A stretch of DNA of 64,000 nucleotides from Paenimyroides aestuarii (GCF_024628805.1 NZ_CP102382.1:1488001-1552000); one strand, 5' to 3'; positions 27,493 through 34,914 are shown, numbered from the stretch's first letter. The notes: a model not told the origin generated them from the letters alone. Program-made: numbers and translations.

Positions 27493-28338
27493 ATGAAATT
27501 TCAATTACCTTATTTAAATAATAAACAGCGTATAACAATTTTTGTTTTTGCACTTCTTATTGTGTTGTTGCAGGTTGTTTTATCTATTTTACCCAATTAT
27601 TTTTCAAAGAAAGATACGGTGAAATATGAAATAGATGAAACCACGCAGAAAAGCATTGATAGCTTAAAAGCTATTGCCTTAAAGAAATACGAGCAACAAC
27701 CTTTTAACCCAAATTACATCAATGATTATAAAGGATTTAAACTGGGAATGACCACCGCAGAGATTGATAAATTAGTGGCTATTCGGGCACAAGGTAAATA
27801 TGTAAATTCGGCTGCAGAATTTCAGCAAGTTACAGGTGTTTCAAATGAATTACTTGGCAAAATGGCACCCTATTTTAAATTTCCGGAATGGACGCAGAAA
27901 AAACAAACCATTGTTCAGAATACGCAAAAAGAAGTGTTTAAGAAAATCGATCTCAACAAAGCAAGTAGCCAAGAGTTAGTTGCGTTAAAAGGGATTGGCG
28001 ATTACTATGCAAATGTTTTAATTGCCGAACGTGAGAAATTAAACGGTTTTGTGCATATCAATCAAATCGATTTTATAAAAGGTTTACGACCCGAAACGGT
28101 AAAATTATTAAAACAGCAAGTTTTTGTAACGCCGCTTAAAAACATCAACAAAATAAATGTGAATACCGCAAGTAAAGAGCAATTGGCTACCATTCCTTAC
28201 ATATCCACTTATGTGGCTCGAGAAATAGTGGTATTGCGCAGCAAACAAAACGAACCGTTAAAAATGGAAGATTTAAGAAAAATTAATAACTTCCCGCTTG
28301 ACAAATTAGAGATAATTGGGCTATATTTGGCTTTTTAG
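27493..28338 (+). CDS. membrane-anchored helix-hairpin-helix (ComEA-like) protein
   Basis: 281 residues with one N-terminal membrane anchor (ITIFVFALLIVLLQVVLSIL, about 14-33). Outside it are three HhH-type repeats: FKLGMTTAEIDKLVAIRA (about 78), DLNKASSQELVALKGIGDYYA (about 155) and INVNTASKEQLATIPYISTYVA (about 222). Such domains bind double-stranded DNA; ComEA of competence systems is the nearest known type, but ComEA has two tandem motifs, and no com gene is nearby. ATG overlaps nothing and follows DUF2851 with zero spacing, so the two are one operon. Confidence 0.85.
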   Translation: MKFQLPYLNNKQRITIFVFALLIVLLQVVLSILPNYFSKKDTVKYEIDETTQKSIDSLKAIALKKYEQQPFNPNYINDYKGFKLGMTTAEIDKLVAIRAQGKYVNSAAEFQQVTGVSNELLGKMAPYFKFPEWTQKKQTIVQNTQKEVFKKIDLNKASSQELVALKGIGDYYANVLIAEREKLNGFVHINQIDFIKGLRPETVKLLKQQVFVTPLKNINKINVNTASKEQLATIPYISTYVAREIVVLRSKQNEPLKMEDLRKINNFPLDKLEIIGLYLAF

Positions 28339-28374
28339 AAAAATAAGCAAAATATAATAAAAAAAAGGAATAAA

Positions 28375-29517
28375 ATGAACTTTGAGTATAACGAAACACA
28401 AGCAATGATTGCACAATCGATTAGAGATTTTGCAGAAAAAGAAATCCGACCAAATATAATGAAATGGGACGAAGAGCAAATTTTCCCTGTTGAATTATTC
28501 AAAAAGTTAGGAGAAATGGGGTTTATGGGGGTTTTGGTTCCTGAAGAATTAGACGGATCTGGCTTGGGTTATCACGAGTACATTACCGTTGTAGAAGAAA
28601 TTTCTAAAGTAGATTCTTCAATAGGTTTGTCGGTAGCTGCTCACAACTCATTGTGTACCAATCATATTTTAACATTCGCAAACGACGAGCAAAAGAAAAA
28701 ATGGATTCCAAAGCTAGCAACAGGCGAGTGGATCGGCGCTTGGGGATTAACCGAGCACAACACAGGTTCTGACGCCGGCGGTATGGCAACAACAGCTGTT
28801 AAAGACGGAAACGACTGGATCATTAACGGAGCCAAAAATTTTATCACGCATGCCATTTCTGGTGATGTAGCTGTTGTAATTGTTCGTACAGGCGAAAAAG
28901 GTGATTCTCGTGGAATGACCGCTTTTGTGATTGAAAAAGGCACACCAGGGTTCACTTCAGGTAAAAAAGAAAACAAATTGGGAATGCGTGCTTCTGAAAC
29001 AGCAGAATTAATCTTTGACAACTGCCGCGTTTCTGATGCAAACCGTTTAGGCGAAGTAGGCGAAGGATTCATACAAGCAATGAAAATTTTAGATGGTGGC
29101 CGTATCTCAATCGGTGCATTGTCTTTAGGAATAGCAAAAGGAGCATACGAAGCAGCGTTGAAATACTCAAAAGAGCGCGTGCAGTTTGGAAAACCAATTT
29201 CTCAATTTCAAGCAGTAGGTTTTAAATTGGCAGATATGGCAACCGAAATCGAAGCATCTGAATTGTTGTTGCACAAAGCAGCATACCTTAAAAACAACCA
29301 TAAACCAGTTACAACAGCAGGTGCAATGGCAAAAATGTATGCGTCAGAAGTATGTGTAAAAGTAGCAACCGAGGCAATTCAAATTCATGGCGGATACGGT
29401 TACACCAAAGATTTCCCTGTAGAAAAATTCTTCCGCGATTCTAAATTATGTACAATTGGCGAAGGAACAACCGAAATTCAAAAATTGGTTATCTCTAGAA
29501 ATCTTTTAAAAGAGTAG
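28375..29517 (+). CDS. acyl-CoA dehydrogenase
   Basis: FAD enzyme that introduces the alpha-beta double bond into acyl-CoA (fatty acid or branched-chain degradation). 380 residues, the family size. Seen: N-terminal FEYNETQAMIAQSIRDFAEKE, FAD/substrate segment WGLTEHNTGSDAGGM, GMRASETAELIFDNC, RVQFGKPISQFQAVGFKLADM, and AIQIHGGYGYTKDFPVEKFFRD with the catalytic Glu at 363 (IGEGTTEIQ). Chain-length preference cannot be read. A purine-rich AAAAAAAGGAAT precedes the ATG, one of the few SD-like leaders here. Confidence 0.95.
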   Translation: MNFEYNETQAMIAQSIRDFAEKEIRPNIMKWDEEQIFPVELFKKLGEMGFMGVLVPEELDGSGLGYHEYITVVEEISKVDSSIGLSVAAHNSLCTNHILTFANDEQKKKWIPKLATGEWIGAWGLTEHNTGSDAGGMATTAVKDGNDWIINGAKNFITHAISGDVAVVIVRTGEKGDSRGMTAFVIEKGTPGFTSGKKENKLGMRASETAELIFDNCRVSDANRLGEVGEGFIQAMKILDGGRISIGALSLGIAKGAYEAALKYSKERVQFGKPISQFQAVGFKLADMATEIEASELLLHKAAYLKNNHKPVTTAGAMAKMYASEVCVKVATEAIQIHGGYGYTKDFPVEKFFRDSKLCTIGEGTTEIQKLVISRNLLKE

Positions 29518-29546
29518 TTTTTAGAAGATAAAAAATAGAATAAAGA

Positions 29547-29577
29547 GGAAAGACTGTAGTGGTTTTTCCTTTTTTTT
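29547..29577 (+). terminator. terminator of the acyl-CoA dehydrogenase gene
   Basis: 8-bp stem GGAAAGAC / GTTTTTCC (one G-T) with a 7-nt loop and an 8-T run. A near-copy of this element lies at 30010-30040. Confidence 0.7.
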
Positions 29578-29654
29578 GTTTCATATTTTAAACAAACTTT
29601 TCTAACAATACAACCTTAATTTAATTAAACTGTTTTTTTTTAACACTACTTATC

Positions 29655-29724
29655 CTGCAAGGTTTTTTCGAACCTTGTAGGTGTAACTTTAGAAAAAAGC
29701 TACAAGGTTCTTAAAACCTTGCAG
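29655..29724. repeat. REP-like pair of inverted hairpins
   Basis: Hairpin 1 (29655-29680) has arms CTGCAAGGTT and AACCTTGTAG; hairpin 2 (29700-29724) has arms CTACAAGGTT and AACCTTGCAG. Each is nearly the inverse of the other, so the whole block is also one larger palindrome. This is the look of a dispersed REP/MITE-type intergenic repeat. No other copy is in the window. Confidence 0.7.
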
Positions 29725-29799
29725 CACTCTAAACAACGTTATAGAATTAAGTAATCAATTAATCGAATTTGATTTAAAACGTTTTTGTAAATTTGAATA

Positions 29800-29999
29800 A
29801 TGCAAAAGCTTGATAAGATGGATATTCAAGCAAAAAAAAGAGTCATTACAAGAATTTTTAAACTTCAAGACGAAGAATTAATTACTCGTCTTGAAAATCT
29901 TTTGCGAGCAAGTAAGACAAGGAATAATGATTTTAAGCAAATGACAATAGACAAATTCAGATGATTTAATTGCTGAAATTGAAAAATGGAGCTAAACAT
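29800..29999 (+). pseudogene. remnant of a small antitoxin-like gene
   Basis: From the ATG at 29800 a 54-residue frame reads MQKLDKMDIQAKKRVITRIF, KLQDEELITRLENLLRA, and ends NDFKQMTIDKFR with TGA at 29962. Directly after, in the +1 frame, comes DDLIAEIEKWS and a stop at about 29995. The two pieces look like the head and the end of one 75-80 residue antitoxin of the helical type found beside ParE/RelE toxins in Bacteroidota, with the middle deleted out of frame. No toxin follows. Family assignment is from memory and not strong. Confidence 0.5.
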
Positions 30000-30009
30000 A
30001 ATTAAAACA

Positions 30010-30044
30010 GCAAAGACTGTAATGGTTTTTCCTGTTTTTGTTTT
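30010..30044 (+). repeat. second copy of the terminator-like repeat
   Basis: AAAGACTGTAATGGTTTTTC (from 30012) repeats 29549 onward with 21 of 22 bases identical and similar T/G flanks, 463 bp apart. The stem is weaker than in the first copy. Confidence 0.7.
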
Positions 30045-30084
30045 AGGTAACTTTCATAAATTTATTAATAACGTTTGATGATAG

Positions 30085-30762
30085 ATGTTTTTTAAGATGA
30101 TAAGACTTATAACTATATTTTTTTTCTCTCTTTATTTGATTAGCTGTGCTGATAAGGTATATGAATATAAAACCTTTGATTATAAAAGTATGCGGATTGT
30201 GAAATCTGAAACAGTTTTGGATAAAACTGCTTGGGTTGATTCTGTTCTTGTTGATAATGATATTGTTGTATTGAATGTTATGCTAAAAGGAGAAGAAACG
30301 AAGAGAGTTTTTAAAAAGAAGATGGGGTATTGGTATTCAGAATTAAATTATAGATACAATCCTGTTAAAGGTACAGGTCAAGAATTATATGAAGTCTATC
30401 AAAAATATTATATTTATCCAACCTACATTATAAAGGAATTTAAAGATTCAAATGGATCTGAAAATATAACCTATTTAGATTTGCAAAAAGATGAAATTTA
30501 TTATTTCACAAATTTAAATAAAAATACTTTTGATCTAAAATTAGCAATGTTAGGTGATTATAAAAAAAATATTTTTTTTATAAAAGGAACAGAACTATAC
30601 AACAAGCAAATTAGTTTTAGTAATGGCGTTAGTGTAGGAGAATCTGTTGAAGTGGTTTATGGATATTCAGGAAATGATATTTTTTTTATTTTTGATTTGG
30701 AAGAGTATAAAATAGGTAAACGTTCTTTTTTAGGATATATTGAGGTGTTTGGTAATGAGTAA
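30085..30762 (+). CDS. hypothetical lipoprotein
   Basis: 225 residues. A signal peptide with lipobox LYLISC (Cys21 from the ATG at 30085; an ATG at 30097 is also possible). The mature part is beta-rich with many Lys, Tyr and Ile and no motif I recognise (MRIVKSETVLDKTAWVDSVL; FKDSNGSENITYLDLQKDEIYYF). Very AT-rich codons compared with the neighbouring rpsU. It sits between the scarred 29.5-30.0 kb region and rpsU and has no partner gene, so it may be a late arrival. Function unknown. Confidence 0.7.
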   Translation: MFFKMIRLITIFFFSLYLISCADKVYEYKTFDYKSMRIVKSETVLDKTAWVDSVLVDNDIVVLNVMLKGEETKRVFKKKMGYWYSELNYRYNPVKGTGQELYEVYQKYYIYPTYIIKEFKDSNGSENITYLDLQKDEIYYFTNLNKNTFDLKLAMLGDYKKNIFFIKGTELYNKQISFSNGVSVGESVEVVYGYSGNDIFFIFDLEEYKIGKRSFLGYIEVFGNE

Positions 30763-30829
30763 TAGTTTAGATTTTCAAAATCAAAATAAATAATTCCAAA
30801 TTAATCATTCGTAATTCAAAAATTATTTC

Positions 30830-30837
30830 TACTTTTG
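30830..30837 (+). promoter_or_regulatory. -7 element of rpsU
   Basis: TACTTTTG matches TAnnTTTG; the predicted transcript would start near 30843 and carry a leader of about 24 nt containing the SD site. Confidence 0.6.
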
Positions 30838-30849
30838 CACCCATAACGA

Positions 30850-30858
30850 AAGGAGGTG
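30850..30858 (+). promoter_or_regulatory. strong Shine-Dalgarno site of rpsU
   Basis: AAAGGAGGT about 9 bases before the ATG, complementary to the 3' end of 16S rRNA. It is the only full-strength SD site I see in the window; other leaders are AT-rich without one. Confidence 0.8.
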
Positions 30859-30866
30859 TATAAATT

Positions 30867-31061
30867 ATGTTGATCATTCCAATTAAAGACGGAGAAAATA
30901 TTGATAGAGCGTTAAAACGTTACAAAAGAAAATTTGACAAAACAGGAACGTTACGTCAGTTAAGATCTCGTAAAAACTTTACGAAACCTTCTGTATCAAA
31001 ACGTGCGCAAAATCAAAAAGCTCAATACATTCAACGTTTAAAAGATTCAGTTGAAATTTAA
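30867..31061 (+). CDS. rpsU: 30S ribosomal protein bS21
   Basis: Small-subunit protein near the mRNA exit/anti-SD site. 64 residues, basic, with the family pattern MLIIPIKDGENIDRALKRYKRKFDKTG ... LRQLRSRKNFTKPSVSKRAQ seen in short stretches; the sequence is typical of Bacteroidota bS21. In Flavobacterium, bS21 helps hide the anti-SD sequence, and its own mRNA has an SD. The strong SD here fits such autoregulation. It is followed by a hairpin terminator just before the recombinase gene. Confidence 0.96.
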   Translation: MLIIPIKDGENIDRALKRYKRKFDKTGTLRQLRSRKNFTKPSVSKRAQNQKAQYIQRLKDSVEI

Positions 31062-31080
31062 TCGTCGAAACAATTTTTTT

Positions 31081-31120
31081 AAATCGCTAATTAAAGGTAA
31101 CTTTGGTTAGCGATTTTTTT
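31081..31120 (+). terminator. terminator of rpsU, ending at the next start codon
   Basis: 10-bp perfect stem AAATCGCTAA (31081-31090) / TTAGCGATTT (31107-31116) plus T-run to 31120, immediately before the ATG at 31121. Confidence 0.8.
31098..31105 (+). promoter_or_regulatory. -7 element of the recombinase gene, inside the terminator loop
   Basis: TAACTTTG fits TAnnTTTG and lies in the loop of the rpsU terminator. A start near 31111 would leave a leader of about 10 nt. No clear -33 partner seen. Confidence 0.4.
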
Positions 31121-32023
31121 ATGGAAAAACATTTAAAACCTTACTTTGACTATCTTTTAAAAGAAAAACATTTTTCATTGCATACCGTAAATGCGTATGT
31201 GAAAGATGTGGAAGCCTTTTTCAACTTCACAAAAAACACCGTTGCCACTGTAAACGAACTAAAATACCAGCATATTCGGTTGTGGATTGCGCATTTATCC
31301 GAAAAAAAATTGAGCAATAATTCCATCAACCGCAAGATAGCTTCCCTAAAAAGCTACTTTAAATTTTTGTATATCACCAAAACAATCGAAGCGTATCCGC
31401 TGCAGGCACACAAATCGTTGCGTATCAAAAAAGTGTTGCAAGTGCCTTTTTCCGAAAACGAAATGCAGCAAATAGACCGCTCAGCTTTTCCTGATGATTA
31501 TTTCGGATTGCAAAACTATATCATCATCACCCTGTTTTACACCTTGGGAATTCGGAAAACCGAGTTAATCAATCTGCAGCTGCACGATGTGGATCTTCAA
31601 AAGCGCGAAATAAAAGTTTTAGGAAAAAGATCCAAAGAACGCATAGTTCCTATATTATCTTCAGTGGTTGGGCTTTTAACCGAGTTTTTACAAAAAAGAA
31701 ACGAGCAATTTGGTAGCGATTTTGATAAAAATATATTTCTGTTAAAAAATAAACAAAATTTGAATCAAACATTTGTTTATCGTTTAATAAATAATTATTT
31801 TAGAGGTGTTACATCAAAAGGAAAAAAAAGCCCCCATGTGTTGCGTCATACATTTGCTACACACATGCTAAACGCAGGAGCCAATTTGAATACAATAAAA
31901 GAATTGCTGGGACATGCCAGTTTGTCGTCCACTCAAATTTACACGCATACCAGTTTAGCATCGTTAAAAAAAATGTATAACCAAACACATCCCCGCTCAA
32001 AAACCGATGATGACGATTTATAA
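31121..32023 (+). CDS. XerC/XerD-type tyrosine recombinase
   Basis: Site-specific recombinase, probably acting at the chromosome dimer site dif. 300 residues from the ATG at 31121; the upstream TTG at 31103 lies inside the terminator/promoter and is rejected. N-terminal SAM-like core-binding domain (1 to about 95: YFDYLLKEKHFSLHTVNAYVKDV) and catalytic domain with Arg145 (TLGIRKTEL), Lys169 (GKRSKERIVP), His239 and Arg242 (HVLRHTFATH), His265 (LLGHASL) and nucleophile Tyr274 (TQIYTH). No att sites or phage genes are nearby, and the neighbourhood rpsU-xer-hpf-tRNAs-tuf is a stable core context, so this is a housekeeping Xer and not a mobile integrase. XerC versus XerD is open. Confidence 0.9.
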   Translation: MEKHLKPYFDYLLKEKHFSLHTVNAYVKDVEAFFNFTKNTVATVNELKYQHIRLWIAHLSEKKLSNNSINRKIASLKSYFKFLYITKTIEAYPLQAHKSLRIKKVLQVPFSENEMQQIDRSAFPDDYFGLQNYIIITLFYTLGIRKTELINLQLHDVDLQKREIKVLGKRSKERIVPILSSVVGLLTEFLQKRNEQFGSDFDKNIFLLKNKQNLNQTFVYRLINNYFRGVTSKGKKSPHVLRHTFATHMLNAGANLNTIKELLGHASLSSTQIYTHTSLASLKKMYNQTHPRSKTDDDDL

Positions 32024-32043
32024 ACCCTTTAAAATATAGAATT

Positions 32044-32343
32044 ATGAAAGTGAATATTCAGGCAGTTAACTTCAATGTTGACAGAAAATTAGTTGACTTT
32101 ATAAACATTCGTTTAGAAAAATTACAACAATACTATGATAAAATTGTTGGAATTGATGTATCTTTGCATACTGAAAATACAAGTGATAAAGAAAACAAGT
32201 CTGTAGATATCATTGTAAAAATACCGGGCGATGATTTAGTGGTTAAAAAAACAGCAAAATCATTTGAAGAAGCAACAGATTCAGGCGCTGCGGCTTTAGA
32301 ACGTTTATTGATAAAACGCAAAGAAAAAGTAAAAGCACATTAA
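32044..32343 (+). CDS. hpf: ribosome hibernation promoting factor (HPF/RaiA family)
   Basis: Binds the 30S decoding region and keeps ribosomes inactive in stationary phase. 99 residues, the short form: beta-alpha-beta fold with VNIQAVNFNVDRKLVDFINIRLEKL, YYDKIVGIDVSLHTE, VDIIVKIPGDDLVVKKTAKSFEEA and a basic end KRKEKVKAH (each given as a short excerpt). It follows the recombinase by 20 bp and is probably co-transcribed. Confidence 0.93.
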   Translation: MKVNIQAVNFNVDRKLVDFINIRLEKLQQYYDKIVGIDVSLHTENTSDKENKSVDIIVKIPGDDLVVKKTAKSFEEATDSGAAALERLLIKRKEKVKAH

Positions 32344-32390
32344 AAGAATAAAAAAAATTAAAAAAGCTTTTATTTTTTTAAATAAGTATA

Positions 32391-32398
32391 TATATTTG
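32391..32398 (+). promoter_or_regulatory. -7 element of the tRNA-tuf operon
   Basis: TATATTTG fits TAnnTTTG; transcription would start near 32404, inside the following hairpin. Confidence 0.55.
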
Positions 32399-32399
32399 C

Positions 32400-32426
32400 A
32401 GTCCGTTAGAAATAGCGGACTTTTTT
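32400..32426 (+). terminator. hairpin with GAAA tetraloop before tRNA-Thr
   Basis: 9-bp stem AGTCCGTTA / TAGCGGACT (one G-T pair) closed by a GAAA loop and followed by six T. It can end hpf transcripts while the promoter for the tRNAs overlaps its left side. Confidence 0.7.
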
Positions 32427-32430
32427 AAAT

Positions 32431-32504
32431 GCCTTTGTAGCTCAGCTGGCTAGAGCAGCTGATTTGTAATCAGCAGGTCGTGGGTTCGAGTCCCTCCAAA
32501 GGCT
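32431..32504 (+). tRNA. tRNA-Thr (anticodon TGT)
   Basis: Cloverleaf with acceptor GCCTTTG / CAAAGGC, anticodon stem around loop TTTGTAA (anticodon 32465-32467) and GGTTCGAGTCC T arm. CCA is not encoded. Reads ACA/ACG-type Thr codons. Confidence 0.95.
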
Positions 32505-32539
32505 CATCAACAAACAAAGTTGTAAAAATAAACAGGTTA

Positions 32540-32620
32540 GGGGAGATACTCAAGCGGCCAACGAGGACGGACTGTAAATCCGTTGGGAAACCTTCGCAGG
32601 TTCGAATCCTGCTCTCCCCA
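32540..32620 (+). tRNA. tRNA-Tyr (anticodon GTA)
   Basis: Acceptor GGGGAGA / TCTCCCC, anticodon loop CTGTAAA (anticodon 32574-32576), long variable arm as expected for bacterial tRNA-Tyr, T arm GGTTCGAATCC, discriminator A. CCA not encoded. Confidence 0.95.
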
Positions 32621-32638
32621 CAACAAAGTTCTTTTTTT

Positions 32639-32710
32639 GCCGGCGTAGCTCAGGGGTAGAGTGCTTCCTTGGTAAGGAAGAGGTCACGGGTTCAAATCCC
32701 GTCGTTGGCT
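32639..32710 (+). tRNA. tRNA-Thr (anticodon GGT)
   Basis: Acceptor GCCGGCG / CGTTGGC (G-T pairs), anticodon loop TTGGTAA (anticodon 32671-32673), T arm GGTTCAAATCC. Only 18 bp separate it from tRNA-Tyr, so the tRNA-Gly found here in E. coli is absent. Confidence 0.94.
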
Positions 32711-32766
32711 CAAATGTGAATTAAAGTTAACACTAATTATATAACTAAGATTAAATTAATTAAATC

Positions 32767-33954
32767 ATGGCAAAAGAAAGTTTTGATCGTTCGAAACCCC
32801 ATTTAAACATCGGTACTATCGGACACGTTGATCACGGTAAAACAACATTGACAGCTGCTATTACAAAAGTATTATCAGATGCAGGTTTATCAGAAGCAAA
32901 ATCATTTGATCAAATTGATAATGCTCCAGAAGAAAAAGAAAGAGGTATTACTATTAATACATCTCACGTAGAATATGCAACAGCTAACCGTCACTATGCG
33001 CACGTTGACTGTCCAGGTCACGCGGATTACGTTAAGAACATGGTTACTGGTGCTGCACAAATGGATGGTGCTATCCTTGTAGTTGCTGCTACAGATGGTC
33101 CAATGCCACAAACTCGCGAGCACATCTTATTAGGCCGTCAGGTAGGTATTCCTCGTATGGTTGTATTCATGAACAAAGTGGATATGGTTGATGATGCTGA
33201 ATTATTAGAATTAGTAGAAATGGAAATCCGTGATTTATTATCTTTCTATCAATATGATGGTGATAATGGTCCAGTTATCCAAGGTTCTGCTTTAGGAGCG
33301 TTAAATGGTGAGCAAAAATGGGTTGATACAGTAATGAGCTTAATGGCTGCAGTAGATGAGTGGATCGAAGAGCCAGTTCGTGATACTGAAAAACCATTCT
33401 TAATGCCAATCGAAGACGTTTTCACAATTACAGGTCGTGGAACTGTTGCTACAGGTCGTATCGAAACAGGTGTTGCAAACACAGGTGATCCGGTTGAAAT
33501 CATTGGTATGGGTGCAGATAAATTAACTTCTACAATTACAGGGGTTGAAATGTTCCGTAAAATCTTAGACCGTGGTGAAGCAGGTGATAACGTAGGTTTA
33601 TTATTACGTGGTATCGATAAAGCTGATATCCGTCGTGGTATGGTTATCGTTAAGCCAGGTTCAGTTAAGCCACACGCTAAATTCAAAGCAGAGGTTTATA
33701 TCTTGAAAAAAGAAGAAGGTGGACGTCACACTCCATTCCACAATAACTACCGTCCACAGTTCTACGTTCGTACAACTGACGTAACAGGAACAATCATGTT
33801 ACCAGAAGGAACGGATATGGTTATGCCTGGAGATAACTTAACAATCACTGTTGATTTATTACAACCAATCGCATTATCAGTAGGTTTACGTTTCGCTATC
33901 CGCGAAGGTGGTCGTACAGTAGGTGCTGGTCAGGTAACTGAAATTTTAGACTAA
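32767..33954 (+). CDS. tuf: elongation factor Tu
   Basis: GTPase that delivers aminoacyl-tRNA to the ribosome. 395 residues; G1 GHVDHGKTT, switch I with [13 protein letters not shown]3 [13 protein letters not shown]4 NKVD, then domains 2 and 3 ([29 protein letters not shown]). Strong codon bias, as expected for a highly expressed gene. It is preceded by three tRNAs and followed by a terminator and tRNA-Trp, the ancient tufB context. Confidence 0.98.
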   Translation: MAKESFDRSKPHLNIGTIGHVDHGKTTLTAAITKVLSDAGLSEAKSFDQIDNAPEEKERGITINTSHVEYATANRHYAHVDCPGHADYVKNMVTGAAQMDGAILVVAATDGPMPQTREHILLGRQVGIPRMVVFMNKVDMVDDAELLELVEMEIRDLLSFYQYDGDNGPVIQGSALGALNGEQKWVDTVMSLMAAVDEWIEEPVRDTEKPFLMPIEDVFTITGRGTVATGRIETGVANTGDPVEIIGMGADKLTSTITGVEMFRKILDRGEAGDNVGLLLRGIDKADIRRGMVIVKPGSVKPHAKFKAEVYILKKEEGGRHTPFHNNYRPQFYVRTTDVTGTIMLPEGTDMVMPGDNLTITVDLLQPIALSVGLRFAIREGGRTVGAGQVTEILD

Positions 33955-33976
33955 TTACAGTTTTAAAATATTTTAT

Positions 33977-34005
33977 AAGTTGGCAGACTATTCTGCCAAC
34001 TTTTT
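33977..34005 (+). terminator. terminator of tuf
   Basis: 11-bp perfect stem AAGTTGGCAGA / TCTGCCAACTT, loop CTAT, then TTT. Confidence 0.85.
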
Positions 34006-34010
34006 AACAA

Positions 34011-34081
34011 ACGGGTGTAGTTCAAGGGTAGAATAGCGGTCTCCAAAACCGTTGATGGGGGTTCGAATCCCTCCACCCGTG
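34011..34081 (+). tRNA. tRNA-Trp (anticodon CCA)
   Basis: Acceptor ACGGGTG / CACCCGT, anticodon loop CTCCAAA (anticodon 34043-34045), T arm GGTTCGAATCC, discriminator G. CCA end not encoded. It begins 6 bp after the tuf terminator and precedes secE by 15 bp. Confidence 0.95.
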
Positions 34082-34096
34082 CAAAAACAAATCACA

Positions 34097-34294
34097 ATGG
34101 CAAAAGTAGTTAATTATATATCTGATGCGTTTACCGAATTAAAAGCAAATGTTACATGGACACCATGGGCAGAGGTGCAACGCTACACAATTATTGTTGC
34201 TATCTTTACAGTAGTACTTTCATTAGCTACATGGGGCGTAGATACATTGTTTTCTGAAGCTTTAGCTGGTTTCTTTAACCTTTTAAATTCGTAA
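34097..34294 (+). CDS. secE: preprotein translocase subunit SecE
   Basis: Essential small subunit of the SecYEG channel. 65 residues from the ATG at 34097; a longer frame from 34052 would run through tRNA-Trp and is rejected. The amphipathic helix FTELKANVTWTPWAEVQRY and one membrane helix (TIIVAIFTVVLSLATWGVDTLF) match the single-TM form of SecE. It precedes nusG by 12 bp, the universal order. Confidence 0.94.
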   Translation: MAKVVNYISDAFTELKANVTWTPWAEVQRYTIIVAIFTVVLSLATWGVDTLFSEALAGFFNLLNS

Positions 34295-34306
34295 ATTTAA
34301 AAGAAC

Positions 34307-34858
34307 ATGACAGAAAGTAGTATAAAAAAATGGTATGTAGTAAGAGCCGTAAGCGGGCAAGAAAATAAAGTAAAAGGTTACATAGAAAGTGAAATCGTAC
34401 GTTTGGGAATGGAAGATTACTTGTCTCAAGTGTTGGTTCCAACCGAAAAAGTAGTTTCACAACGCGATGGAAAAAAAATAACAAAAGAGCGTATTTATTT
34501 TCCGGGTTATGTAATGATCGAAGCAAACCTTACAGGTGAATTACCCCACATAATAAAATCTATATCCGGCGTAATTGGTTTCTTAGGAGAAACTCGTGGA
34601 GGAGATCCTGTGCCTTTAAGACAAAGCGAAGTAAACCGCATGCTAGGAAAAGTAGATGAATTAGCTGTTTCTGTAGATAGCGGATTAATTCCTTATGAAA
34701 TAGGAGAAACAGTAAAAGTTGTCGATGGTCCTTTTAATGGTTTCAACGGAACCATAGAAAAAGTGAACGAAGACAAACGCAAGCTTGAAGTAATGGTGAA
34801 AATTTTCGGAAGAAAAACACCTTTAGAATTAAGCTTCACACAAGTAGAAAAAATATAA
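34307..34858 (+). CDS. nusG: transcription antitermination factor NusG
   Basis: Binds RNA polymerase and couples it to ribosomes or Rho. 183 residues: NGN domain (KWYVVRAVSGQENKVKGYIE ... FPGYVMIEANL) and C-terminal KOW domain (about 128-183; GETVKVVDGPFNGFNGTIEKV). Standard gene position between secE and rplK. Confidence 0.97.
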   Translation: MTESSIKKWYVVRAVSGQENKVKGYIESEIVRLGMEDYLSQVLVPTEKVVSQRDGKKITKERIYFPGYVMIEANLTGELPHIIKSISGVIGFLGETRGGDPVPLRQSEVNRMLGKVDELAVSVDSGLIPYEIGETVKVVDGPFNGFNGTIEKVNEDKRKLEVMVKIFGRKTPLELSFTQVEKI

Positions 34859-34914
34859 TTGTTACATACACATCAATCGCTTCCAATTGAAAGATGTGCT
34901 AAATTTTTTTAAAA

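Noticed and set aside
31121..32023. Integrase of a mobile element or prophage
   Set aside because: Core synteny (rpsU-xer-hpf-tRNA-tuf) and absence of att repeats or cargo genes point to the housekeeping Xer recombinase, even though tRNA genes are close by.
34052..34096. Longer SecE starting inside tRNA-Trp
   Set aside because: The extra codons are the tRNA sequence read as protein; the ATG at 34097 gives the normal SecE.
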